Below are positions 48,973 to 61,527 of a stretch of DNA of 64,000 bases, in pieces (positions within the stretch are counted from its first letter, which is position 1; each line of letters opens with the position of its first letter). This DNA comes from Hydractinia symbiolongicarpus. Taxonomy: Eukaryota > Cnidaria > Hydrozoa > Anthoathecata > Hydractiniidae. Under the pieces are notes generated by a model that was given only the letters and a program-made list of their open reading frames with translations, did no database searches and was not told the origin of the DNA. The translations under genes were made by a program, and so were the position numbers. Where the stretch lies: assembly GCF_029227915.1 (NCBI RefSeq), contig NC_079888.1:24222001-24286000 (forward strand), in the 5' to 3' direction.

Positions 48973-51607
48973 AACTCAATTCCCGAACGATTTTTTAAAT
49001 TATTTTTTCACCACTAAAACGCATGAGACTTGTAGCTGTCAAAAATGTTTTCATTTTTGATGAGACTCGTAATGAAAGAGGTATAATCGCCGGCAAACGA
49101 AATCCCGCGTTTTTCCGTAAATCCGGGGCTTGGCCCGTATAGTCGAATGTATACAAAGAAAGTACCCAGGGAGTAAACTCATTTCCCGAACGATTTTTTA
49201 AATTTTTTTTTCACCACTAAAACGCATGAGACTTGTAGTTTTCAAAAATGTTTTCATTTTTGATGAGACGCTGAATAAAAGAAGTTTAATCGCCGGCAAA
49301 CGAAATCCCAAGTTTTCCCGTAAATCCGGGGCTTGGCCCGTATAGTCGAATGTATACAAAGAAAGTACCCAGGGAGTAAACTCATTTCCCGAACGATTTT
49401 TTAAATTTTTTTTTCACCACTAAAACGCATGAGACTTGTAGTTTTCAAAAATGTTTTCATTTTTGATGAGACGCTGAATAAAAGAAGTTTAATCGCCGGC
49501 AAACGAAAGCCCGCGATTTCCCGTAAATCCCGGCTTGGCCGGTATAGTCAAAAGTATACAAAGAAAGTACCCAGGGAGTAAACTCATTTCCCGAACGATT
49601 TTTTAAATTATTTTTTCACCACTAAAACGCATGAGACTTGTAGTTGTCAAAAATGTTTTCATTTTTGATGAGACGCTTAATGAAAGAGGTTTAATCGCCG
49701 GCAAACGAAATCCGGCGTTTTCCCGTAAATCCGGGGCTTGGCCCGCATAGTCGAATGTATACAAAGAAAGTACCCAGGGAGTAAACTCATTTCCCGAACA
49801 ATTTTTTAAATTTTTTTTTCACCAGTAAAACGCATGAGACTTGTAGTTTTCAAAAATGTTTTCATTTTTGATGAGACGCTTAATCAAAGAGGTTTAATCG
49901 CCGGAAAACGAAAACCCGCGATTTCCTGTAAATCCCAGGCTTGGTCCGTATAGTCGAATGTATACAAAGAAAGTACCCTGTGAGTAAACTCATTTCCAGA
50001 ACGATTTTTTAAATTATTTTTTCACCACTAAAACGCATAAGATTTGTAGGTTTTAAAAATGTTTTCATTTTTGATAAACGCTGAATAAAAGAAATTTAAT
50101 CGCCGGCAAACGAAATCCCGCGTTTTTCCGTAAATCCGGGGCTTGGCCCGTATAGTCGAATGTATACAAAGAAAGTACCCAGGGAGTAAACTCATTTCCC
50201 GAACGATTTTTTAAATTTTTTTTTCACCACTAAAACGCATGAGACTTGTAGTTTTCAAAAATGTTTTCATTTTTGATGAGACGCTGAATAAAAGAAGTTT
50301 AATCGCCGGCAAACGAAATCCCAAGTTTTCCCGTAAATCCGGGGCTTGGCCCGTATAGTCGAATGTATACAAAGAAAGTACCCAGGGAGTAAACTCATTT
50401 CCCGAACGATTTTTTAAATTTTTTTTTCACCACTAAAACGCATGAGACTTGTAGTTTTCAAAAATGTTTTCATTTTTGATGAGACGCTGAATAAAAGAAG
50501 TTTAATCGCCGGCAAACGAAAGCCCGCGATTTCCCGTAAATCCCGGCTTGGCCGGTATAGTCAAAAGTATACAAAGAAAGTACCCAGGGAGTAAACTCAT
50601 TTCCCGAACGATTTTTTAAATTATTTTTTCACCACTAAAACGCATGAGACTTGTAGTTGTCAAAAATGTTTTCATTTTTGATGAGACGCTTAATGAAAGA
50701 GGTTTAATCGCCGGCAAACGAAATCCGGCGTTTTCCCGTAAATCCGGGGCTTGGTCCGCATAGTCGAATGTATACAAAGAAAGTACCCAGGGAGTAAACT
50801 CATTTCCCGAACAATTTTTTAAATTTTTTTTTCACCAGTAAAACGCATGAGACTTGTAGTTTTCAAAAATGTTTTCATTTTTGATGAGACGCTTAATCAA
50901 AGAGGTTTAATCGCCGGAAAACGAAAACCCGCGATTTCCTGTAAATCCGGGGCTTGGCCCGTATAGTCGAATGTATACAAAGAAAGTACCCAGGGAGTAA
51001 ACTCATTTCCCGAACGATTTTTTAAATTTTTTTTTCACCACTAAAACGCATGAGACTTGTAGTTTTCAAAAATGTTTTCATTTTTGATGAGACGCTGAAT
51101 AAAAGAAGTTTAATCGCCGGCAAACGAAAGCCCGCGATTTCCCGTAAATCCCGGCTTGGCCGGTATAGTCAAAAGTATACAAAGAAATTACCCAGGGAGT
51201 AAACTCATTTCCCGAACGATTTTTTAAATTATTTTTTCACCACTAAAACGCATGAGACTTGTAGTTGTCAAAAATGTTTTCATTTTTGATGAGACGCTTA
51301 ATGAAAGAGGTTTAATCGCCGGCAAACGAAATCCGGCGTTTTCCCGTAAATCCGGGGCTTGGTCCGCATAGTCGAATGTATACAAAGAAAGTACCCAGGG
51401 AGTAAACTCATTTCCCAAACAATTTTTTAAATTTTTTTTTCACCAGTAAAACGCATGAGACTTGTAGTTTTCAAAAATGTTTTCATTTTTGATGAGACGC
51501 TTAATCAAAGAGGTTTAATCGCCGGAAAACGAAAACCCGCGATTTCCTGTAAATCCCATGCTTGGTCCGTATAGTCGAATGTATACAAAGAAAGTACCCT
51601 GTGAGTA
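48973..51607. repeat. Five-monomer (1,012 bp) tandem duplication and three-monomer addition
   Basis: Sequence from about 49,089 recurs at about 50,101 with offset 1,012. Both copies include 'cccgcgtttttccg', 'gaaatcccaagttttcccg' (49,303 and 50,316), 'cccggcttggccgg' and 'gaacaattttttaaatttt'. The 'caattttttaaatttt' monomer appears again about 608 bp later (near 51,420). Two monomers (near 49,987 and 51,608) have a three-base loss giving 'gataaacgctg'. Confidence 0.83.
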
Positions 51608-53430
51608 AACTCATTTCCAGAACGATTTTTTAAATTATTTTTTCACCACTAAAATGCATAAGATTTGTAGGTTTTAAAAATGTTTTCATTTTTGATAAAC
51701 GCTGAATAAAAGAAATTTAATCGCCGGCAAACGAAAACCCGCGATTTCCCGTAAATCCCGGCTTGGCCCGTATTGTCAAAAGTATACAAAGAAAGTACCC
51801 AGGGAGTAAACTCATTTCCCGAACGATTTTTTAAATTATATTTTCACCACTAAAACGCATGAGACTTGTAGTTTTTAAAAATGTTTTCATTTTTGATGAG
51901 ACGCTGAATAAAAGCAGTTTAATCGCCGGCAAACGAAAATCCGCGATTTCCCGTAAATCCCGTACTCGGCCGTATAGTCAAAAGTATACAAAGGAAGTAC
52001 CCAGGGAGTAAACTCAATTCCCGAACGATTTTTTAAATTATTTTTTCACCACTAAAACGCATGAGACTTGTAGTTTTCAAAAATGTTTTCATTTTTGATG
52101 AGACTCTTAATGAAAGAGGTTTAATCGCCGGCAAACGAAATCCCGCGTTTTCCCGTAAATCCGGGGCTTGGCCCGTATAGTCGAATGTATACAAAGAAAG
52201 TACCCAGGGAGTAAACTCATTTCCCGAACGATTTTTTAAATTTTTTTTTCACCACTAAAACGCATGAGACTTGTAGTTTTCAAAAATGATTTCATTTTTG
52301 ATGAGACGCTGAATAAAAGAAGTTTAATCGCCGGCAAACGAAATCCCAAGTTTTCCCGTAAATCCGGGGCTCGGCCCATATAGTCGAATGTATACAAAGA
52401 AAGTACCCAGGGAGTAAACTCATTTCCCGAACGATTTTTTAAATTTTTTTTTCACCACTAAAACGCATGAGACTTGTAGTTTTCAAAAATGTTTTCATTT
52501 TTGATGAGACGCTGAATAAAAGAAGTTTAATCGCCGGCAAACGAAAACCCGCGATTTCCCGTAAATCCCGGCTTGGCCGGTATAGTCAAAAGTATACAAA
52601 GAAAGTACCCAGGGAGTAAACTCATTTCCCGAACGATTTTTTAAATTATTTTTTCACCACTAAAACGCATGAGACTTGTAGTTGTCAAAAATGTTTTCAT
52701 TTTTGATGAGACGCTTAATGAAAGAGGTTTAATCGCCGGCAAACGAAATCCGGCGTTTTCCCGTAAATCCGGGGCTTGGCCCGCATAGTCGAATGTATAC
52801 AAAGAAAGTACCCAGGGAGTAAACTCATTTCCCGAACAATTTTTTAAATATTTTTTTCACCAGTAAAACGCATGAGACTTGTAGTTTTCAAAAATGTTTT
52901 CATTTTTGATGAGACGCTTAATGAAAGAGGTTTAATCGCCGGAAAACGAAAACCCGCGATTTTCTGTAAATCCCGGGCTTGGTCCGTATAGTCGAATGTA
53001 TACAAAGAAAGTACCCTGTGAGTAAACTCATTTCCAGAACGATTTTTTAAATTATTTTTTCACCACTAAAACGCATGAGACTTGTAGTTGTCAAAAATGT
53101 TTTCATTTTTGATGAGACGCTTAATGAAAGAGGTTTAATCGCCGGCAAACGAAATCCGGCGTTTTCCCGTAAATCCGGGGCTTGGCCCGCATAGTCGAAT
53201 GTATACAAAGAAAGTACCCAGGGAGTAAACTCATTTCCCGAACAATTTTTTAAATATTTTTTTCACCAGTAAAACGCATGAGACTTGTAGTTTTCAAAAA
53301 TGTTTTCATTTTTGATGAGACGCTTAATGAAAGAGGTTTAATCGCCGGAAAACGAAAACCCGCGATTTTCTGTAAATCCCGGGCTTGGTCCGTATAGTCG
53401 AATGTATACAAAGAAAGTACCCTGTGAGTA
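51608..53430. repeat. Satellite with a two-monomer (406 bp) tandem duplication
   Basis: The pair 'tagttgtc ... aaatccggcg' plus 'caattttttaaatatttt ... ttttctgtaaatcc' occurs twice, about 52,630-53,035 and 53,036-53,441, offset 406 bp. Upstream, 52,020-52,630 resembles 48,973-49,580, with 'cccaag' at 52,345. The private 'aatttttaaatatttt' form is confined to this dimer. Confidence 0.82.
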
Positions 53431-56400
53431 AACTCATTTCCAGAACGATTTTTTAAATTATTTTTTCACCACTAAAACGCATAAGATTTGTAGGTTTTAA
53501 AAATGTTTTCATTTTTGATAAGCGCTGAATAAAAGAAATTTAATCGCCGGCAAACGAAAACCCGCGATTTCCCGTAAATCCCGGCTTGGCCCGTATAGTC
53601 AAAAGTATACAAAGAAAGTACCCATGGAGTAAACTCATTTCCCGAACGATTTTTTAAATTTTTTTTTCACCACTAAAACGCATGAGACTTGTAGTTTTCA
53701 AAAATGTTTTCATTTTTGATGAGACGCTTAATGAAAGAGGTTTAATCGCCGGAAAACGAAAACCCACGATTTCCCGTAAATCCCGGGCTTGGCCCGTATA
53801 GTCGAATGTATACAAAGAAAGTACCCTGTGAGAAAACTCATTTCCAGAACGATTTTTTTAATTATTTTTTCACCACTAAAACGCATAAGACTTGTAGTTT
53901 TTAAAAATGTTATCATTCTTGATGAGACGCTGAATAAAAGCAGTTTAATCGCCGGCAAACGAAAATCCGCGATTTCCCGTAAATCCCGGACTCGGCCGTA
54001 TAGTCAAAAGTATACAAAGAAAGTACCCAGGGAGTAAACTCATTTCCCGAACGATTTTTTAAATTATTTTTTCACCACTAAAACGCATGAGACTTGTAGT
54101 TGTCAAAAATGTTTTCATTTTTGATGAGACGCTTAATGAAAGGGGTTTAATCGCCGGAAAACGAAAACTCGCGATTTCCCGTAAATCCCGGGCTTGGCCC
54201 GTATAGTCGAATGTATACAAAGAAAGTACCCTGTGAGTAAACTCATTTACAGAACGATTTTTTAAATTATTTTTTCACCACTAAAACGCATAAGACTTGT
54301 AGTTTTTAAGAATGTTTTCATTTTTGATGAGACGCTAAATAAAAGAAGTTTAATCGCCGGCAAACGAAAACCCGCCATTTCCCGTAAATCCCGGCTTGGC
54401 CGGTATAGTCAAAAGTACACAAAGAAAGTACCCAGGGAGTAAACTCATTTCCCGAAGGATTTTTTCAATTATTTTTTCACCACTAAAACGCATGAGACTT
54501 GTAGTTTTCAAAAATGTTTTCATTTTTGATGAGACGCTGAATAAAAGAAGTTTAATCGCCGGCGAACGAAAACCCGCGATTTCCCATAAATCCCGGCTTG
54601 GCCCGTATAGTCAAAAGTATACAAAGAAAGTACCCAGGGAGTAAACTCATTTCCCAAACGATTTTTTAAATTATTTTTTCACCACTAAAACGCATGAGAC
54701 TTGTAGTTGTCAAAAATGTTTTCATTTTTGATGAGACGCTTAATGAAAGAGGTTTAATCGCCGGCAAACGAAATCCCGCGTTTTCCCGTAAATCCGGGGC
54801 TTGGCCCGTATAGTCGAATGTATACAAAGAAAGTACCCAGGGAGTAAACTCATTTCCCGAACGATTTTTTAAATTTTTTTTCAACACTAAAACGCATAAG
54901 ACTTGTAGTTTTTAAAAATGTTTTCATTTTTGATGAGACGCTGAATAAAAGCACTTTAATCGCCGGCAAACAAAAATCCGCGATTTCCCGTAAATCCCGG
55001 ACTTGGCCCGTATAGTCAAAAGTATACAAAGAAAGTACCCAGGGAGTAAACTCATTTCCCGAACGATTTTTTAAATTATTTTTTCACCACTAAAACGCAT
55101 AAGATTTGTAGGTTTTAAAAATGTTTTCATTTTTGATAAGCGCTGAATAAAAGAAATTTAATCGCCGGCAAACGAAAACCCGCGATTTCCCGTAAATCCC
55201 GGCTTGGCCCGTATAGTCAAAAGTATACAAAGAAAGTACCCATGGAGTAAACTCATTTCCCGAACGATTTTTTAAATTTTTTTTTCACCACTAAAACGCA
55301 TGAGACTTGTAGTTTTCAAAAATGTTTTCATTTTTGATGAGACGCTTAATGAAAGAGGTTTAATCGCCGGAAAACGAAAACCCACGATTTCCCGTAAATC
55401 CCGGGCTTGGCCCGTATAGTCGAATGTATACAAAGAAAGTACCCTGTGAGAAAACTCATTTCCAGAACGATTTTTTTAATTATTTTTTCACCACTAAAAC
55501 GCATAAGACTTGTAGTTTTTAAAAATGTTATCATTCTTGATGAGACGCTGAATAAAAGCAGTTTAATCGCCGGCAAACGAAAATCCGCGATTTCCCGTAA
55601 ATCCCGGACTCGGCCGTATAGTCAAAAGTATACAAAGAAAGTACCCAGGGAGTAAACTCATTTCCCGAACGATTTTTTAAATTATTTTTTCACCACTAAA
55701 ACGCATGAGACTTGTAGTTGTCAAAAATGTTTTCATTTTTGATGAGACGCTTAATGAAAGGGGTTTAATCGCCGGAAAACGAAAACTCGCGATTTCCCGT
55801 AAATCCCGGGCTTGGCCCGTATAGTCGAATGTATACAAAGAAAGTACCCTGTGAGTAAACTCATTTACAGAACGATTTTTTAAATTATTTTTTCACCACT
55901 AAAACGCATAAGACTTGTAGTTTTTAAGAATGTTTTCATTTTTGATGAGACGCTAAATAAAAGAAGTTTAATCGCCGGCAAACGAAAACCCGCCATTTCC
56001 CGTAAATCCCGGCTTGGCCGGTATAGTCAAAAGTACACAAAGAAAGTACCCAGGGAGTAAACTCATTTCCCGAAGGATTTTTTCAATTATTTTTTCACCA
56101 CTAAAACGCATGAGACTTGTAGTTTTCAAAAATGTTTTCATTTTTGATGAGACGCTGAATAAAAGAAGTTTAATCGCCGGCGAACGAAAACCCGCGATTT
56201 CCCATAAATCCCGGCTTGGCCCGTATAGTCAAAAGTATACAAAGAAAGTACCCAGGGAGTAAACTCATTTCCCAAACGATTTTTTAAATTATTTTTTCAC
56301 CACTAAAACGCATGAGACTTGTAGTTGTCAAAAATGTTTTCATTTTTGATGAGACGCTTAATGAAAGAGGTTTAATCGCCGGCAAACGAAATCCCGCGTT

Positions 56401-56666
56401 TTCCCGTAAATCCGGGGCTTGGCCCGTATAGTCGAATGTATACAAAGAAAGTACCCAGGGAGTAAACTCATTTCCCGAACGATTTTTTAAATTTTTTTTC
56501 AACACTAAAACGCATAAGACTTGTAGTTTTTAAAAATGTTTTCATTTTTGATGAGACGCTGAATAAAAGCACTTTAATCGCCGGCAAACAAAAATCCGCG
56601 ATTTTCCGTAAATCCCGGACTTGGCCCGTATAGTCAAAAGTATACAAAGAAAGTACCCAGGGAGTA
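53431..56666. repeat. Eight-monomer (1,618 bp) tandem duplication, nearly identical copies
   Basis: Copies 53,431-55,048 and 55,049-56,666 align at exactly 1,618 bp. I noted only two differences: 'tttccag' against 'tttcccg' near the start of each copy (junction side), and 'gatttcccg' against 'gattttccg' near the end. Shared private variants include 'gataagcgctg', 'cccatggagt', 'gttatcattcttg', 'aacccgccattt', 'gaaggattttttcaatt', 'ggcgaacg' and 'ttttcaacact'. This is among the youngest duplications in the window, judging by visible divergence. Confidence 0.94.
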
Positions 56667-57071
56667 AACTCATTTCCCGAACGATTTTTTAAATTATTTT
56701 TTCACCACTAAAACGCATGAGACTTGTAGTTTTCAAAAATGTTTTCATTTTTGATGAGACGCTGAATAAAAGCACTTTAATCGCCGGCAAACAAAAATCC
56801 GCGATTTCCCGTAAATCCCGGACTTGGCCCGTATAGTCAAAAGTATACAAAGAAAGTACCCAGGGAGTAAACTCATTTCCCGAACGATTTTTTAAATTAT
56901 TTTTTCACCACTAAAACGCATGAGACTTGTAGTTTTCAAAAATGTTTTCATTTTTGATGAGACGCTGAATAAAAGCACTTTAATCGCCGGCAAACAAAAA
57001 CCCACGATTTCCCGTAAATCACGGCTTGGCCCGTATAGTCAAAAGTATACAAAGAAAGTACCCAGGGAGTA
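56465..57071. repeat. Three consecutive near-homogenised monomers
   Basis: Monomers at 56,465, 56,667 and 56,870 all carry 'aaaagcactttaatcg' and 'ggcaaacaaaaa', variants that elsewhere I saw only at 54,847-55,048 (the parental copy of 56,465). The spread therefore happened one monomer at a time, after or alongside the 1,618-bp duplication. Confidence 0.85.
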
Positions 57072-59100
57072 AACTCATTTCCCGAACGATTTTTTAAATT
57101 ATTTTTTCACCACTAAAACGCATGAGACTTGTAGTTTTCAAAAATGTTTTCATTTTTGATGAGACGCTGAATAAAAGCAGTTTAATCGCCGGCAAACCAA
57201 AACCTGCGATTTCCCTAAATCCCGGACTCGGCCCGTATAGTCAAAAGTATACAAAGAAAGTACCCAGGGAGTAAACTCATTTCCAGAACGATTTTTTAAA
57301 TTATTTTTTCACCACTAAAACGCATAAGACTTGTAGTTTTTAAAAATGTTTTCATTTTTGATGAGACGCTGAATAAAAGAAGTTTAATCGCCGGCAAACG
57401 AAAACCCGCGATTTCCCGTAAATCCGGGCTTGGCCCGTATAGTCAAAAGTATACAAAGAAAGTACCCAGGGAGTAAACTCATTTCCCGAAGGATTTTTTA
57501 AATTATTTTTTCACCACTAAAACGCATGAGACTTGTAGTTGTCAAAAATGTTTTTATTTTTGATGAGACGCTTAATGAAAGGGGTTTAATCGCCGGAAAA
57601 CGAAAACTCGCGATTTCCTGTAAATCCCGGGCTTGGCCCGTATAGTCGAATGTATACAAAGAAAGTACCCTGTGAGTAAACTCATTTACAGAACGATTTT
57701 TTAAATTATTTTTTCACCACTAAAACGCATAAGACTTGTAGTTTTTAAGAATGTTTTCATTTTTGATGAGACGCTGAATAAAAGAAGTTTAATCGCCGGC
57801 AAACGAAAACCCGCGATTTCCCGTAAATCCCGGCTTGGCCAGTATAGTCAAAAGTACACAAAGAAAGTACCCAGGGAGTAAACTCATTTCCCGAACGATT
57901 TTTTAAATTATTTTTTCACCACTAAAACGCATGAGACTTGTAGTTGTCAAAAATGTTTTCATTTTTGATGAGACGCTGAATAAAAGCAGTTTAATCGCCG
58001 GCAAACGAAAATCCGCGATTTCCCGTAAATCCCGGACTCGGCCCGTATAGTCAAAAGTATACAAAGAAAGTACCCAGGGAGTAAACTCATTTCCCGAACG
58101 ATTTTTTAAATTATTTTTTCACCACTAAAACGCATGAGACTTGTAGTTTTCAAAAATGTTTTCATTTTTGATGAGACGCTGAATAAAAGCAGTTTAATCG
58201 CCGGCAAACCAAAACCTGCGATTTCCCTAAATCCCGGACTCGGCCCGTATAGTCAAAAGTATACAAAGAAAGTACCCAGGGAGTAAACTCATTTCCAGAA
58301 CGATTTTTTAAATTATTTTTTCACCACTAAAACGCATAAGACTTGTAGTTTTTAAAAATAATTTCATTTTTGATGAGAAGCTGAATAAAAGAAGTTTAAT
58401 CGCCGGCAAACGAAAACCCGCGATTTCCCGTAAATCCCGGGCTTGGCCCGTATAGTCAAAAGTATACAAAGAAAGTACCCAGGGAGTAAACTCATTTCCC
58501 GAAGGATTTTTTAAATTATTTTTTCACCACTAAAACGCATGAGACTTGTAGTTGTCAAAAATGTTTTTATTTTTGATGAGACGCTTAATGAAAGGGGTTT
58601 AATCGCCGGAAAACGAAAACTCGCGATTTCCCGTAAATCCCGGGCTTGGCCCGTATAGTCGAATGTATACAAAGAAAGTACCCTGTGAGTAAACTCATTT
58701 ACAGAACGATTTTTTAAATTATTTTTTCACCACTAAAACGCATAAGACTTGTAGTTTTTAAGAATGTTTTCATTTTTGATGAGACGCTGAATAAAAGAAG
58801 TTTAATCGCCGGCAAACGAAAACCCGCGATTTCCCGTAAATCCCGGCTTGGCCAGTATAGTCAAAAGTACACAAAGAAAGTACCCAGGGAGTAAACTCAT
58901 TTACCGAACGATTTTTTAAATTATTTTTTCACCACTAAAACGCATGAGACTTGTAGTTGTCAAAAATGTTTTCATTTTTGATGAGACGCTGAATAAAAGC
59001 AGTTTAATCGCCGGCAAACGAAAATCCGCGATTTCCCGTAAATCCCGGACTCGGCCCGTATAGTCAAAAGTATACAAAGAAAGTACCCAGGGAGTAAACT
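57072..59100. repeat. Five-monomer (about 1,012 bp) tandem duplication
   Basis: The sequence restarts about 1,012-1,013 bp downstream: 'ggcaaaccaaaacc' at 57,191 and 58,203, 'cccgaaggatttttt' at 57,485 and 58,498, 'catttacagaacg' in each, and 'ttggccagtatag' at 57,835 and 58,849. The 'caaaccaaaacc' change occurs only in these two copies. Differences include a one-base gain in the 'gggcttgg' stretch and 'aaataatttcattt' in the second copy (about 58,348). Confidence 0.85.
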
Positions 59101-61000
59101 CATTTCCCGAACGATTTTTTAAATTATTTTTTCACCACTAAAACGCATGAGACTTGTAGTTGTCAAAAATGTTTTCATTTTTGTTGAGACGCTTAATGAA
59201 AGAGTTTTAATCGCCGGCAAACAAAATCCGGCGTTTTCCCGTAAATCCGGGGCTTGGCCCGTATAGTCGAATGTATACAAAGAAAGTACCCAGGGAGTAA
59301 ACTCATTTCCCGAACGATTTTTTAATTTTTTTTTTTCACCACTAAAACGCATGAGACTTGTAGTTTTCAAAAATGTTTTCATTTTTGATGAGACGCTTAA
59401 TGAAAGAGGTTTAATCGCCGGAAAACGAAAACCCGCGATTTCCCGTAAATCCCGGGCTTGGCCCGTATAGTCGAATGTATGCAAAGAAAGTACCCTGTGA
59501 GTAAACTCATTTCCAGAACGATTTTTTAAATTATTTTTTCACCACTAAAACGCATAAGACTTGTAGGTTTTAAAAATGTTTTCATTTTTGAAGAGACGCT
59601 GAATAAAAGAAGTTTAATCGCCGGCAAAAGAAAACCCGCGATTTCCCGTAAATCCCGGCTTGGCCCGTATAGTCAAAAGTATACAAAGAAAGTACCCAGG
59701 GAGTAAACTCATTTCCCGAACGATTTTTTAAATTATTTTTTCACCACTAAAACGCATGAGACTTGTAGTTTTCAAAAATGTTTTCATTTTTGATGAGACG
59801 CTAAATAAAAGAAGTTTAATCGCCGGCAAACGAAAACCCACGATTTCCCGTAAATCACGGCTTGGCCCGTATAGTCAAAAGTATACAAAGAAAGTACCCT
59901 GTGAGTAAACTCATTTACAGAACGATTTTTTAAATTATTTTTTCACCACTAAAACGCATAAGACTTGTAGTTTTTAAGAATGTTTTCATTTTTGATGAGA
60001 CGCTGAATAAAAGAAGTTTAATCGCCGGCAAACGAAAACCCGCGATTTCCCGTAAATCCCGGCTTGGCCAGTATAGTCAAAAGTACACAAAGAAAGTACC
60101 CAGGGAGTAAACTCATTTCCCGAACGATTTTTTAAATTATTTTTTCACCACTAAAACGCATGAGACTTGTAGTTGTCAAAAATGTTTTCATTTTTGATGA
60201 GACGCTGAATAAAAGCAGTTTAATCGCCGGCAAACGAAAATCCGCGATTTCCCGTAAATCCCGGACTCGGCCCGTATAGTCAAAAGTATACAAAGAAAGT
60301 ACCCAGGGAGTAAACTCATTTCCCGAACGATTTTTTAAATTATTTTTTCACCACTAAAACGCATGAGACTTGTAGTTGTCAAAAATGTTTTCATTTTTGT
60401 TGAGACGCTTAATGAAAGAGTTTTAATCGCCGGCAAACAAAATCCGGCGTTTTCCCGTAAATCCGGGGCTTGGCCCGTATAGTCGAATGTATACAAAGAA
60501 AGTACCCAGGGAGTAAACTCATTTCCCGAACGATTTTTTAATTTTTTTTTTCACCACTAAAACGCATGAGACTTGTAGTTTTCAAAAATGTTTTCATTTT
60601 TGATGAGACGCTTAATGAAAGAGGTTTAATCGCCGGAAAACGAAAACCCGCGATTTCCCGTAAATCCCGGGCTTGGCCCGTATAGTCGAATGTATGCAAA
60701 GAAAGTACCCTGTGAGTAAACTCATTTCCAGAACGATTTTTTAAATTATTTTTTCACCACTAAAACGCATAAGACTTGTAGGTTTTAAAAATGTTTTCAT
60801 TTTTGATGAGACGCTGAATAAAAGAAGTTTAATCGCCGGCAAACGAAAACCCGCGATTTCCCGTAAATCCTGGCTTGGCCCGTGTAGTCAAAAGTATACA
60901 AAGAAAGTACCCAGGGAGTAAACTCATTTCCCGAACGATTTCTTAAATTATTTTTTCACCACTAAAACGCATGAGACTTGTAGTTTTCAAAAATGTTTTC
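58681..61000. repeat. Six-monomer (1,216 bp) duplication
   Basis: Sequence from 58,681 recurs from 59,897 with offset 1,216: 'ttgttgagacgc' at 59,181 and 60,397, 'gtatgcaaag' at 59,477 and 60,693, and 'tgtaggttttaaaaatg' at 59,562 and 60,778. Point differences such as 'gaagagacg' against 'gatgagacg' and 'ggcaaaagaaaacc' against 'ggcaaacgaaaacc' separate the copies. It overlaps the five-monomer duplication just upstream. Confidence 0.85.
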
Positions 61001-61527
61001 ATTTTTGATGAGACGCTGAATAAAAGAAGTTTAATCGCCGGCAAACGAAAACCCACGATTTCCCGTAAATCCCGGCTTGGTCCGTATAGTCAAAAGTATA
61101 CAAAGAAAGTACCCAGGGAGTAAACTCATTTCCCGAACGATTTTTTAAATTATTTTTTCACCACTAAAACGCATGAGACTTGTACTTTTCAAAAATGTTT
61201 TCATTTTTGATGAGACGCTGAATAAAAGCAGTTTAATCGCCGGCAAACGAAAACATGCGATTTCCCTAAATCCCGGACTCGGCCCGTATAGTCAAAAGTA
61301 TACAAAGAAAGTACCCAGGGAGTAAACTCATTTCCAGAACGATTTTTTAAATTATTTTTTCACCACTAAAACGCATAAGACTTGTAGTTTTTAAAAATGT
61401 TTTCATTTTTGATGAGACGCTGAATAAAAGAAGTTTAATCGCCGGCAAACGAAAACCCGCGATTTCCCGTAAATCCCGGGCTTGGCCCGTATAGTCAAAA
61501 GTATACAAAGAAAGTACCCAGGGAGTG
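61001..61527. repeat. Connecting satellite monomers
   Basis: These generic monomers include 'cttgtacttttc' (61,180) and 'aaaacatgcg' (61,251) as single-copy changes and 'gggagtgaac' at the very end (61,521). No subtype pattern here stands out. They lead into the block that repeats the start of the window. Confidence 0.75.
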
